DNA of 24,459 nucleotides, from the NCBI GenBank assembly GCA_023436425.1, contig JAEZJD010000115.1:1-24459 (forward strand), in the 5' to 3' direction. Source of the stretch: Bacteroidota bacterium. GTDB taxonomy: Bacteria; Bacteroidota; Bacteroidia; Chitinophagales; Chitinophagaceae. The position numbers and the translations under genes are program-made. This document shows positions 7,750 to 15,699 of the stretch, in pieces. How positions within the stretch are numbered: position 1 is the first letter of the stretch; every line of letters starts with the position of its first letter. The notes beneath the pieces were generated by a model that saw only the letters and a program-made list of their open reading frames with translations, had not been told where the DNA came from and ran no database searches.

Positions 7750-8268
7750 TTATAAAAGTTTATTCCTTTCATTTTTCAACGAGCGAATCATTTCTCCAAA
7801 CCCCAAATTTTTGCTGAGAGCATTTATCGCCGCTGCAATGCGCTTTGCTTTTGTAGCATCTGTTTTTGCACTGTCAATCCAGCGGATAAAATAATTGCGA
7901 TGTGAACCTGGCAGTTTATTGTAGTTCTCTAACGCTGTTGGTTCATCTGAAAGGCAGGCAAGAAACTCAGACGGCGGCGCCAACAGCTGGCGGTCTACCT
8001 CAAGGCGTGCCGTAACCGATGCGCCTTTCTGCTTCTTAATCCCTTTGCGTATTGTAGCGTTTACGGGCATAATGAAATTGCCGCCGCCCATAGGCATCAA
8101 GGCAACCTGACTAATGGAGAAATTGTCAAGTTTACCCTTCACCCGAAATGATTGTTTGTTATTCGGCTTCAATTTACATGCTAACTCGGCAGGCACTGTA
8201 ATGTATGTCCAACCGGTTTTTTCACCTTGCTGAGCAAATTGCAGAAGTGTAGTTGTGAACTCGATCAT
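7750..8268 (-). CDS. DUF1905 / OmdA-type (YdeI-associated) protein
   Basis: The 172-residue protein has two parts. Residues about 10-95 form a DUF1905-like beta domain (GWTYITVPAEL, then FRVKGKLDNFSISQVALMP, GGGNFIMPVNATIRKGI), and about 105-172 a bacteriocin-protection/OmdA-like helical tail (ALENYNKLPGSHRNYFIRWI, then KAKRIAAAINAL). The tail resembles the C-terminus of the YdeI-type protein at 1845-2405. Function unknown; proteins of this kind are usually stand-alone. It is divergent from aspS with 99 bp between the starts and has no operon partner on its own strand. Identification is from remembered family patterns only. Confidence 0.75.
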   Translation of the reverse strand: MIEFTTTLLQFAQQGEKTGWTYITVPAELACKLKPNNKQSFRVKGKLDNFSISQVALMPMGGGNFIMPVNATIRKGIKKQKGASVTARLEVDRQLLAPPSEFLACLSDEPTALENYNKLPGSHRNYFIRWIDSAKTDATKAKRIAAAINALSKNLGFGEMIRSLKNERNKLL

Positions 8269-8323
8269 TTCCCAATCAAAAAGTAAGATTTAAAATGTAA
8301 ACCACCGCTGAAATGACGAAGGC

Positions 8324-8331
8324 TATCTTTG
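8324..8331 (+). promoter_or_regulatory. Candidate sigma-A type -7 box upstream of aspS
   Basis: TATCTTTG at 8324-8331 matches the Bacteroidota primary sigma factor -7 consensus TAnnTTTG exactly, 36 bp before the aspS ATG. No good TTTG -33 box lies at the expected distance, so this is a partial promoter call. Confidence 0.4.
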
Positions 8332-8367
8332 CCGTTCAAATTTTTCATTCTTAATCATTAATTGCTG

Positions 8368-10206
8368 ATGTTTCGTTCTCATACTTGTGGCGACCTGCGA
8401 TTAGAGGACCGGGGTAAAGAAGTTACTCTTGCCGGCTGGGTACAAACCGTTCGGAAATTTGGTGCAATCACGTTCGTTGATCTTCGTGATCGCTACGGAA
8501 TTACCCAGCTTCTTTTTGGCGAAGATTTGAACGCTCAATTAGATGAAAACCCACTTGGTAGAGAGTTTGTGCTGCAGGCTACCGGCATTGTGACAGAGCG
8601 TTCCAACAAAAACAAAAACATACCGACCGGAGATGTGGAGATTACAATTTCGTCCTACAAAATACTGAACAAAGCGGCGGTTCCTCCATTCACCATTCAG
8701 GATGATACCGATGGCGGTGACGACTTGCGAATGAAGTATCGCTATCTTGACTTACGTCGTAACGCAGTCAAGAAAAATCTCGAGCTGCGCTATGCAGTGA
8801 ATCGTGCAACGCGGGACTACCTGCATCAGAACGGATTTCTCGATATCGAGACGCCTTTCCTTATCAAATCAACTCCCGAAGGAGCTAGAGATTTTGTGGT
8901 GCCTTCCCGAATGAATGCGGGAGAGTTTTACGCGTTGCCGCAATCGCCGCAAACATTCAAGCAGTTGTTGATGGTGAGTGGGTACGACCGGTACTATCAA
9001 ATTGTAAAATGCTTTCGGGACGAGGATTTACGGGCAGACCGCCAACCGGAGTTCACGCAGATTGACTGCGAAATGGCTTTTGTGGAGCAGGAAGATGTGC
9101 TGAACATGTTTGAAGGACTGGTGAAGTACATTTTCAAACAGGTGAAGGGAATCAACTATTCAGAAGTGGTTGACCGGATGACCTGGGAAGATGCCATGTG
9201 GAGTTATGGGAATGACAAACCAGACACCCGCTTTGGGATGAAAGTTGCCAATCTTAAAGTGCCGGCGCACACATTTGCTGCAAAACACCAGCATACTTTG
9301 TGGAGCATTCAAAACCATTTTGAAGGTGCATTCGGCGTGTTTGATTCTGCAGAAACTGTGTTGGCTATTGCCGTTCCGAATGCGGCTGAATACACACGCA
9401 AGCAAATAGACGAACTGACCGAATGGGTGAAGCGGCCGCAGATAGGAATGAAGGGATTGGTGAACATAAAATACAATGCTGATGGAACACTGAAAAGCAG
9501 CATTGATAAATTTTTTGGTGAAGACAAGCTGAAGGCGATTGCTGAATTTACAGATGCAAAGCCAGGTGACTTAATTCTTGTTCTTGCAGGCGCTGAAGAG
9601 CGAACGCGAAAGTCCATCAGTGAATTGCGCATGGAGCTTGCCGAGCGACTCGGCTTGCGAAAAAAAGATGAGTTTAAATTGCTTTGGGTGTTAGACTTTC
9701 CTCTTTTCGAATACGATGACGAAGGCAACAGATGGGTGGCAAGGCATCATCCTTTTACTTCACCCAAACCTGCACACATTGATGAGATGATTAATAACAG
9801 CCCTGCTATCGAAAACGCAACGGAATATCTGAAGCATCCTTATGCCTTCATTAAGGCAAACGCTTACGATATGGTGCTGAATGGAAATGAAATTGGTGGC
9901 GGTTCTATCCGCATATACCAACGCGAGTTGCAAGAAAAAATGTTTGCGGCTTTAGGCATGAGCAAAGAAGAAGCGCAGCACAAATTTGGTTTTCTTTTAG
10001 GTGCTTTTGAGTATGGTGCTCCTCCGCATGGCGGTATTGCATTTGGGTTTGACAGATTGTGTGCAATTCTCGGTGGCAGCGAAAGCATTCGCGATTTCAT
10101 TGCATTTCCCAAAAATAACAGCGGACGGGATGTAATGCTTGATGCTCCATCCGTTATCGATGGTAAGCAGTTGGACGAGTTGAATATTAAATTGGATTTA
10201 AAATGA
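8368..10206 (+). CDS. aspS: Aspartate-tRNA ligase
   Basis: This is a class IIb aminoacyl-tRNA synthetase of bacterial AspRS architecture, 612 residues from ATG 8368. An OB-fold anticodon-binding domain is at about 1-105 (HTCGDLRLED, VTLAGWVQTVRK). The catalytic core includes motif 2, FRDEDLRADRQPEFTQID (216-233). A bacterial insertion (GAD) domain lies at about 280-410, and motif 3, GIAFGFDRL, ends at residue 564. The frame can be read two codons further upstream from TTG 8362, but the family N-terminus (MFRSHTCG) begins at the ATG. It charges tRNA-Asp; whether it also mischarges tRNA-Asn cannot be told here. The stop TGA overlaps the ATG of the following lipoprotein gene (ATGA). Confidence 0.97.
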   Translation: MFRSHTCGDLRLEDRGKEVTLAGWVQTVRKFGAITFVDLRDRYGITQLLFGEDLNAQLDENPLGREFVLQATGIVTERSNKNKNIPTGDVEITISSYKILNKAAVPPFTIQDDTDGGDDLRMKYRYLDLRRNAVKKNLELRYAVNRATRDYLHQNGFLDIETPFLIKSTPEGARDFVVPSRMNAGEFYALPQSPQTFKQLLMVSGYDRYYQIVKCFRDEDLRADRQPEFTQIDCEMAFVEQEDVLNMFEGLVKYIFKQVKGINYSEVVDRMTWEDAMWSYGNDKPDTRFGMKVANLKVPAHTFAAKHQHTLWSIQNHFEGAFGVFDSAETVLAIAVPNAAEYTRKQIDELTEWVKRPQIGMKGLVNIKYNADGTLKSSIDKFFGEDKLKAIAEFTDAKPGDLILVLAGAEERTRKSISELRMELAERLGLRKKDEFKLLWVLDFPLFEYDDEGNRWVARHHPFTSPKPAHIDEMINNSPAIENATEYLKHPYAFIKANAYDMVLNGNEIGGGSIRIYQRELQEKMFAALGMSKEEAQHKFGFLLGAFEYGAPPHGGIAFGFDRLCAILGGSESIRDFIAFPKNNSGRDVMLDAPSVIDGKQLDELNIKLDLK

Positions 10207-10703
10207 GCGTTGTCATGAAACAAATTTTTGCCTCGATTTTTCTCTTATCATTTTTTATTAGTTGCACCAACGATGAAAACACCACAGCAGCGGTAGAAAA
10301 AAAGGATGAACAACCAAAAAATTCAGCGGACACATTGTTAATCAGCGGCTGTTACTTGAAAGTGTATGAAAGAGACAGTATCTACCTCGATATACATAAC
10401 AGAGACAGCATTATTAGCGGCACTGTTGCTTTCAAGAATTATCAAAAAGACTCCAGCCATGGAACAGTGGAAGGCAAGGTGCAGGATGGTAAGCTCATTC
10501 TTTGGTACGACTTCTTTTCCGAAGGAATGCAGTCGGTAATGCAACTTGCGTTTAAGCCCACTCCCGATGGAATGATTCGCGGTACAGGTGAATTACTTAA
10601 TAAGGGAGATACGGTTTATTTCCGAAACATAGATTCACTACAATTTGCGGAGAAAGACAAATTAATAAGAGTGAAATGCAACCCGGCTTCTGCGACAAGG
10701 TGA
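10203..10703 (+). CDS. Small secreted lipoprotein of unknown function
   Basis: The predicted 166-residue product has a lipoprotein signal: a Met/Lys N-terminus, the hydrophobic stretch IFASIFLLSFFI, then a cysteine at residue 21 in FISC followed by TNDEN. The acidic residues soon after the Cys loosely resemble the Bacteroidota surface-export signal, but this is weak. The rest is soluble with beta-strand-like alternation (SGCYLKVYERDSIYLDI, then KLILWYDFFSEGMQS). I do not recognise the domain. The ATG at 10203 overlaps the aspS stop by 4 bp; the internal ATG at 10215 would give a cleaner signal peptide (MKQIFASIF...) and is an equally good start. Probably cotranscribed with aspS. Confidence 0.72.
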   Translation: MSVVMKQIFASIFLLSFFISCTNDENTTAAVEKKDEQPKNSADTLLISGCYLKVYERDSIYLDIHNRDSIISGTVAFKNYQKDSSHGTVEGKVQDGKLILWYDFFSEGMQSVMQLAFKPTPDGMIRGTGELLNKGDTVYFRNIDSLQFAEKDKLIRVKCNPASATR

Positions 10704-10764
10704 AGCGGAACACTTGGAACATCACTGCTATCATCGTGAAGCTCCAATGAATGCTCAATACATT

Positions 10765-10822
10765 CGTTGCAGTACAAGAGTGCGACGCAACGACAGCTGA
10801 ATAGTACCAATGCTGTTTGGTA
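10765..10822. repeat. Two short perfect inverted repeats between the lipoprotein gene and phoH
   Basis: CGTTGC (10765-10770) pairs with GCAACG (10787-10792). TACCAA (10805-10810) pairs with TTGGTA (10817-10822) around a 6-nt loop. They lie in the 263-bp gap 10704-10966, which holds no credible gene. They could be RNA hairpins in the lipoprotein 3' region or operator sites; nothing decides between these. Confidence 0.35.
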
Positions 10823-10837
10823 CCAAAACAATTAACT

Positions 10838-10866
10838 CCTGAACCTATTTTCAGGCACAGTTTTTT
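10838..10866 (+). terminator. Weak candidate terminator after the aspS-lipoprotein unit
   Basis: CCTGA (10838-10842) and TCAGG (10851-10855) form a 5-bp stem with an 8-nt loop. A short CACAG segment follows, then six T (10861-10866). The stem is short and the T-run is offset, so efficiency would be modest. Position, about 135 bp after the lipoprotein stop and before phoH, fits a transcript end. Confidence 0.35.
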
Positions 10867-10894
10867 AATTAACATGATGTGTACAACTACCATT

Positions 10895-10923
10895 TTTAGT
10901 ACATAGCTCTTTTTCTATCTTGT
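10895..10923 (+). promoter_or_regulatory. Candidate phoH promoter
   Basis: TTTA (10895-10898) and TATCTTGT (10916-10923) are 17 bp apart and approximate the Bacteroidota -33 TTTG / -7 TAnnTTTG pair, each with deviations. Transcription would begin about 30-40 bp upstream of ATG 10967. Confidence 0.28.
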
Positions 10924-10966
10924 AGCTGATGGTGATTAATCCCGAAACTTGCCTCTGCCGAAAAGC

Positions 10967-12040
10967 ATGCAAGCCGGAATTGTAAACGAAAACACTTTTA
11001 AGAATTTGAGAGACACAATTATTAATCTGGAAACCATTAACCCTATTGAGTTCTTTGGTGTTAATAATGGTAAGCTTGACATTTTAAAGAAAAAATTTCC
11101 GCTTTTAAAAATTCTTTCACGGGGAACGCAGTTGAAGCTCAGTGGTGCGCCGGAGCAAGTGGATGGAGCTAAAGAAAAAATTGATCTTATTGTTCAGTAT
11201 TTGGAACGCAATGGTCACATGAGTGAAAACTATTTTGAACAAATTTTGGGCGGCGACGATGCTGAAACAGTCGACAACTTTATTGAACGTAATCCAAACG
11301 ATGTCTTAGTTTTTGGCCCGAACGGAAAAACAGTACGTGCACGAACTGCCAATCAAAAGCGACTGGTTGCTTCGTCAGAAAAAAATGATATTGTTTTTGC
11401 GGTTGGCCCGGCGGGCACGGGTAAAACTTATACGGCGGTGGCAATGGCTGTGAGAGCACTGAAGAATAAGGCTGTAAAGAAAATCATTCTCACCCGCCCG
11501 GCAGTGGAAGCAGGTGAAAGCCTTGGGTTTTTACCGGGCGATCTGAAAGAAAAAATCGATCCGTATCTGCGTCCTTTGTATGATGCGTTAGATGATATGA
11601 TTCCAGCTGACAAGCTGGGGTATTATATGACAACGAGAACAATTGAGATTGCTCCTTTGGCTTATATGCGTGGTCGTACTTTGGATAATTGCTTTATTAT
11701 TTTGGATGAAGCACAGAACGCAACTGACCTGCAGCTGAAAATGTTTTTGACGCGGATTGGTGCAAACGCAAAGGCCATCATCACCGGCGATCTTACGCAA
11801 GTGGATTTACCGCGACACCAACGGAGCGGGCTTGCAAAAGCAAGTAGAATTTTGAAAAACATAGATGGCATTGGTCACATTGAACTTGATGAAGAAGACG
11901 TGGTGCGGCACAAGCTTGTGAAAGCAATCTTGAAGGCTTATGACAAAGAACATCACAAGGAACAGGAAGTGGAAGAAGCTGAAAAACTTGAAAGAAAAGA
12001 ACGTTTCAAGCCGAAGCCTTTTACTGAAGGTCAAGGATAA
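10967..12040 (+). CDS. PhoH family P-loop ATPase
   Basis: The product has 357 residues from ATG 10967. An N-terminal KH-like or PhoH-N segment (about 20-90: INPIEFFGVNNGKL, LKILSRGTQLKLSG) precedes the PhoH ATPase core, with Walker A GPAGTGKT (147-154) and Walker B IILDEAQN (244-251). This is the PhoH/PhoL type linked to RNA metabolism, often beside ybeY, which is not seen here. TTG 10949 would add six residues (MPLPKS); an in-frame stop at 10937 excludes anything longer. The acidic and basic tail (KEHHKEQEVEEAEKLERKER) is low complexity. The gene ends just before a strong terminator, so it is the last in its transcript. Confidence 0.9.
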   Translation: MQAGIVNENTFKNLRDTIINLETINPIEFFGVNNGKLDILKKKFPLLKILSRGTQLKLSGAPEQVDGAKEKIDLIVQYLERNGHMSENYFEQILGGDDAETVDNFIERNPNDVLVFGPNGKTVRARTANQKRLVASSEKNDIVFAVGPAGTGKTYTAVAMAVRALKNKAVKKIILTRPAVEAGESLGFLPGDLKEKIDPYLRPLYDALDDMIPADKLGYYMTTRTIEIAPLAYMRGRTLDNCFIILDEAQNATDLQLKMFLTRIGANAKAIITGDLTQVDLPRHQRSGLAKASRILKNIDGIGHIELDEEDVVRHKLVKAILKAYDKEHHKEQEVEEAEKLERKERFKPKPFTEGQG

Positions 12041-12047
12041 ATTATGT

Positions 12048-12073
12048 AAGTGCTCTTCGGAGCACTTTTTTTT
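12048..12073 (+). terminator. Rho-independent terminator after phoH (UUCG tetraloop)
   Basis: An 8-bp perfect stem AAGTGCTC/GAGCACTT (12048-12055 and 12060-12067) encloses TTCG. The loop-closing C-G pair gives the very stable cUUCGg tetraloop, and the T-run continues to 12073. The hairpin begins 7 bp after the phoH stop. Confidence 0.93.
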
Positions 12074-12089
12074 CACTACTATTTACTTG

Positions 12090-13907
12090 TCATTTCACTT
12101 CCTGCATCTGCACCAGTTTAAAGTAATTTCCTTTCAGTTCCATCAATTCGTCGTGTGTGCCCCGTTCCACTATTTCACCCTGAGAAAGCACAATGATTTC
12201 GTCGGCATGTCGAATAGTTGACAACCGGTGCGCAATAACGATAGAGGTTCTGTTCATCATCATTTTATTAATTGCATCCTGCACCAACCGTTCGCTTTCG
12301 GTGTCGAGAGAAGAAGTTGCTTCATCTAAAATTAAAATCGGTGGATTTTTTACCAGTGCTCTTGCAATGGTTAGCCGTTGCCTTTCGCCGCCGCTCAGTT
12401 TTGTGCCGCGGTCGCCAACGTTTGCATCAAAGCCGTTCTCTTTTTTTACAATAAAATCGTAGGCGTTGGCAGCTTTTGCAGCAGATTCAACTTCAGCGTC
12501 ACTTGCCTCATGTTTCCCAAGCTTTATATTATTTTTTATGTTGTCGTTGAACAAAATCGGCTCCTGAGTTACAACGCTTATCCTGCTTCGTACAGATTGT
12601 AATGAATACTCTTTTATGTTGACACCATCAATCAGCAACTCGCCATCGCTTACATCATGAAAACGGGGGATTAAATCTGCCAACGTCGATTTTCCCGCAC
12701 CTGACGAGCCAACAAGTGCCAGGGTTTTTCCTTTATTAATCACAAGATTTATATTTTTCAAAACTATTTTTCCATCGTAGGCGAACGACACATCGCGCAG
12801 TTCAATTTTGTCTGTAAACGACTTCAACTCACGACCGTTTGGATTGTCATCAACGGTACTCTTTGTTTGCAACACTTCTTCGATCCGTGTGATGGCTGCA
12901 CTTCCTTTTGCGAGGTTGCTAAAAGAAGTTGACAGTGTTTTTGTGGGGTTGATCAAATTGTAGAAGACACCTAAATAGGTAAGCAGTAGCGAACTGGTTA
13001 AAGAATACGTTCCGCTCAATACCAATTGCCCTCCAAAAAACAAAATAGCAACGAAGATGAGCACACCCATAAATTCTGAAACAGGCGATGCAATATCTCT
13101 CCTGTAACCAATTTTATTTTTTGCAGTGAGAAGTTGGTCATTGATATTAAAAAAACGGTTCTTGAGCAAAAGCTCAGAGTTGAAAGCTTTTATTACCCGC
13201 AAACCAGAAAGTGTTTCATCAAGCACCGAAACTGACTCCGAAGAATGCTGAGCAACTTCTGAAGATTGCTTTTTTAAAGAACGTGTAATTCTGCCGATAA
13301 CAAAACCAACAATTGGAATGCAGATCAAAACAAATAGCGTAAGCTCCACGCTGATAAGCAGCAAAGTCACAAGCGTGAAAACAATCGTTAAAGGGTCCCG
13401 AACCCACCCTTCCAAAGCACCAACAACTGAATACTCCACTTCGCCAACATCGTTGGTTATGCGGCTGATGATGTCTCCTTTTTTCTTTTCCGTGAAATAG
13501 CCGATTGGCAGGTGCAATACTTTTTCATACAACTCGGTTCTGAGTCGGGTTACGATTTTGTTTTTCAACGGATTCAAAACATAATACGCGAGGTATAGGA
13601 ACAAATTTTTAAAAAAAATGCTTACAATAATCAGCAGGCAAATGATACCTAACGTCGCGACTTTTCCTTTTGTATTGATGCTTTCGGTAAGATAATCGCG
13701 GATGAAATTAACAACAGCATTGTTCGACACCTGCATCAAACCAGATGTGCCGCCTTGCTCCCCTTTAAAAATCAACTCCAAAAAAGGGAACAACATGCCA
13801 AGCGAAACGAGCGAAAAGACAATGGAAAGCAGGATAAATATTATATAAAGAAATGCTTCACTTTTATAGAGAGTGATGTATTTAAAGACTCTTGAATACT
13901 TCTTCAT
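12090..13907 (-). CDS. MsbA-type ABC exporter (fused permease and ATPase)
   Basis: The 605-residue half-transporter has an N-terminal six-helix exporter domain (about 1-330; first helices near 18-45 and 85-110) and a C-terminal nucleotide-binding domain. Motifs are Walker A GSSGAGKST (400-408), Q-loop Q448, signature LSGGERQ (504-510), Walker B ILILDEA (524-530) and the H-loop His560 (IVIAHRLST). It would act as a homodimer in the inner membrane. The lipid A/glycerolipid flippase MsbA is the nearest role by architecture, but substrates of such exporters cannot be read from sequence; multidrug or peptide export are alternatives. It is convergent with phoH and divergent from rbfA, with 71 bp between the starts. 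Confidence 0.88.
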   Translation of the reverse strand: MKKYSRVFKYITLYKSEAFLYIIFILLSIVFSLVSLGMLFPFLELIFKGEQGGTSGLMQVSNNAVVNFIRDYLTESINTKGKVATLGIICLLIIVSIFFKNLFLYLAYYVLNPLKNKIVTRLRTELYEKVLHLPIGYFTEKKKGDIISRITNDVGEVEYSVVGALEGWVRDPLTIVFTLVTLLLISVELTLFVLICIPIVGFVIGRITRSLKKQSSEVAQHSSESVSVLDETLSGLRVIKAFNSELLLKNRFFNINDQLLTAKNKIGYRRDIASPVSEFMGVLIFVAILFFGGQLVLSGTYSLTSSLLLTYLGVFYNLINPTKTLSTSFSNLAKGSAAITRIEEVLQTKSTVDDNPNGRELKSFTDKIELRDVSFAYDGKIVLKNINLVINKGKTLALVGSSGAGKSTLADLIPRFHDVSDGELLIDGVNIKEYSLQSVRSRISVVTQEPILFNDNIKNNIKLGKHEASDAEVESAAKAANAYDFIVKKENGFDANVGDRGTKLSGGERQRLTIARALVKNPPILILDEATSSLDTESERLVQDAINKMMMNRTSIVIAHRLSTIRHADEIIVLSQGEIVERGTHDELMELKGNYFKLVQMQEVK

Positions 13908-13927
13908 GTATGGGACTCAGCACAGTA

Positions 13928-13955
13928 TTTGAAAGCAACAAAGTAACTAATTTTA
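13928..13955 (+). promoter_or_regulatory. Candidate rbfA promoter
   Basis: TTTG at 13928-13931 and TAATTTTA at 13948-13955 are 16 bp apart, close to the Bacteroidota -33/-7 pair (last base of -7 deviates). The predicted start of transcription is about 15-20 bp before the rbfA ATG at 13979. Confidence 0.38.
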
Positions 13956-13978
13956 CTTGCACGTCTAAGTTGATCAAT

Positions 13979-14401
13979 ATGCAGGAAGGAAAACGTCAAA
14001 AGCAGGTTGCAGGATTAATGCAGGAAGAAATCAATGGCATCTTTCAGCGAATGGGTTTGTCATTCGTGAATGGTTCAATGGTTTCGGTTTCGTCGGTGAA
14101 GGTGACGCCCGATTTACTCGAAGTGAGATTCTATTTAAGCATCTACAATCCTAATGAAACCGAAAAATCCGATAGAAAAGATGTACTAAAGAAAATTGAG
14201 GAAAGAAAATGGGAGATTAAAAAAGAATTGGCTGCAAAAGTGAAACATCAATTAAGGCGTATCCCTGAACTGAAATTTTTTATAGACGATACATTGGATC
14301 ATGTTTTTAAAATGGAGGAATTGTTCAAAAAAATCAGCACTGATGATCATGAACAAAAGCCGCTTGATTCTGGGGCCAACGGACAAAATGCACAGAAGTA
14401 A
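13979..14401 (+). CDS. rbfA: Ribosome-binding factor A
   Basis: This 140-residue product has the RbfA KH-like fold: an N-terminal helix with KRQKQVAGLMQEEI, then VSVSSVKVTPDLLEVRFYLSI, and the helical RRIPELKFFIDDTLDHVFKMEEL, which contains the conserved proline-hydrophobic-F.D.T pattern. RbfA binds the 30S precursor and assists 16S rRNA 5' end maturation. The ATG at 13979 fits the family start (MQEGKRQKQVAG); the frame stays open upstream but that extension lacks similarity and covers the promoter region. The C-terminal tail is a low-complexity, variable extension. The permease gene follows in the same frame after 18 bp. Confidence 0.9.
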   Translation: MQEGKRQKQVAGLMQEEINGIFQRMGLSFVNGSMVSVSSVKVTPDLLEVRFYLSIYNPNETEKSDRKDVLKKIEERKWEIKKELAAKVKHQLRRIPELKFFIDDTLDHVFKMEELFKKISTDDHEQKPLDSGANGQNAQK

Positions 14402-14419
14402 ACATTTGAATTTATTCTA

Positions 14420-15643
14420 TTGAACTTTCTCTTCGCCTGGCGATATTTCAAATCGAAAAAAACTACCAATGCGATAAATGTAATTGCATGGATCAGCATT
14501 TTGGCAATTATTATCGGCACCGCTGCGCTGATCCTTGTCCTCAGTGTCTTTAATGGTTTCGAAGGATTGGTTAAATCGCTTTTTTCCTCCTTTTACCCAG
14601 AATTGAAAATAATTCCTTCCTCAGGAAAAGAAATGGTACTTACACAAGAGCAGCTCCAAAAATTGGGGGGTATCAATGGAGTAAACTCTATTTCAATGGT
14701 GGTGGAGGAAAAAGCAATGTTGCAAAATGGCGAGTATCAGTCAATGGTTAATCTAAAAGGCGTTGACGATAATTACAACAAAGTGACCACTGTGTCACAG
14801 CACATTATCTACGGAGAGTTCAACACGGGAACTGCAGATCATCCACTGCTTGTTTTGGGCGCCGGCATTGAAAACGCCATTGGGGTAGTGAGCGACAGAA
14901 GCATTTTTCCCATCGTTTTGTATTTGCCCCGAAAAGGCGAAGTAAACCTGATGAACCCAATGCAATCGTTGAGTTCAGACACGATTCACACCTCGGGTAC
15001 ATTTGTAATTCAGCAGGATTTCGATAACAAGTATGTCATTACCAATGTGCAGTTCGTAAAGCAAATGTTAGGCATGAATGCCGATCATTACAGCGCTGCC
15101 GAAGTTTCCATTATCAACCCCTCTGATGCAAACCGGATTCAAAAGGAAATGACAAAAATGCTGGGCAAAAGTTACTCTGTGCAAACTCGATTTCAACAAA
15201 ATGCAAGTTTGTACACGGTCATGCAGATGGAAAAGTGGATTATTTACGCTATACTAACGCTCATTCTCACCGTAGCCGCGTTTAACATGGTTGGCGCCTT
15301 AACGATGCTTGTCTTAGAAAAAAAACAGGATATACAGGTGTTGCATGCTCTCGGCGCAGATAAGTCATTTATCCAGAAGATCTTTTTAACAGAGGGTGTG
15401 CTGCTGGCAATTATTGGTGGCGGGATTGGGATGACAATGGCTTTTATCATTGCGGTATTACAAATAAATTTTCACCTCATTCCGTTGCAGGGGAGCACAT
15501 TTATGATTGACTATTTCCCTGTGAAAATGCAGCTTCAGGACTTTCTGTTAGTCGGCGGAACGGTTGTCACCATTGCATTGATCGCGTCGTACATTCCGGC
15601 TAAGAAAGCTGCGCATCAACAATTTATGATGAGAAGCGAGTGA
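14420..15643 (+). CDS. FtsX/LolC-E family ABC transporter permease
   Basis: The 407-residue protein has the MacB/LolE topology: one helix near residues 20-45 (INVIAWISILAIIIGT...), a large periplasmic domain (about 50-265), then three helices near 272-297, 315-347 and 375-395. The N-terminus (MNFLFAWRYFKSKKTTNAIN) is typical of lipoprotein-releasing system permeases. It would sit in the inner membrane and work with a LolD-like ATPase encoded elsewhere. The start must be TTG 14420: between the in-frame rbfA stop (14399-14401) and the conserved residues there is no ATG or GTG. Close spacing with rbfA implies one transcript. Lipoprotein export is likely but not proven. Confidence 0.87.
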   Translation: MNFLFAWRYFKSKKTTNAINVIAWISILAIIIGTAALILVLSVFNGFEGLVKSLFSSFYPELKIIPSSGKEMVLTQEQLQKLGGINGVNSISMVVEEKAMLQNGEYQSMVNLKGVDDNYNKVTTVSQHIIYGEFNTGTADHPLLVLGAGIENAIGVVSDRSIFPIVLYLPRKGEVNLMNPMQSLSSDTIHTSGTFVIQQDFDNKYVITNVQFVKQMLGMNADHYSAAEVSIINPSDANRIQKEMTKMLGKSYSVQTRFQQNASLYTVMQMEKWIIYAILTLILTVAAFNMVGALTMLVLEKKQDIQVLHALGADKSFIQKIFLTEGVLLAIIGGGIGMTMAFIIAVLQINFHLIPLQGSTFMIDYFPVKMQLQDFLLVGGTVVTIALIASYIPAKKAAHQQFMMRSE

Positions 15644-15699
15644 TATTGCGGAACGTCAACGGAGGAGGATTAGCAAAAAGGGGCACCTAGATTTCCGCC

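Noticed and set aside
7684..7812. 42-codon Arg-rich plus-strand ORF after the 58-residue ORF
   Set aside because: It overlaps the 3' end of the DUF1905 gene and has no supporting signal; the Arg-rich text comes from a purine-rich stretch.
9309..9728. 139-codon ORF on the minus strand inside aspS
   Set aside because: It is antisense to the insertion-domain and core coding region of aspS, is Ser-rich without family features and has no gene-like context.
13892..13978. N-terminal extension of rbfA by 29 residues
   Set aside because: The extension is not RbfA-like, overlaps the start of the divergent ABC exporter gene and contains the likely promoter; ATG 13979 fits the family.
15648..15696. GCGGAA/TTCCGC inverted repeat between the permease and transketolase genes
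   Set aside because: Arms of 6 bp separated by 37 bases and no T-run; too weak to call a terminator.
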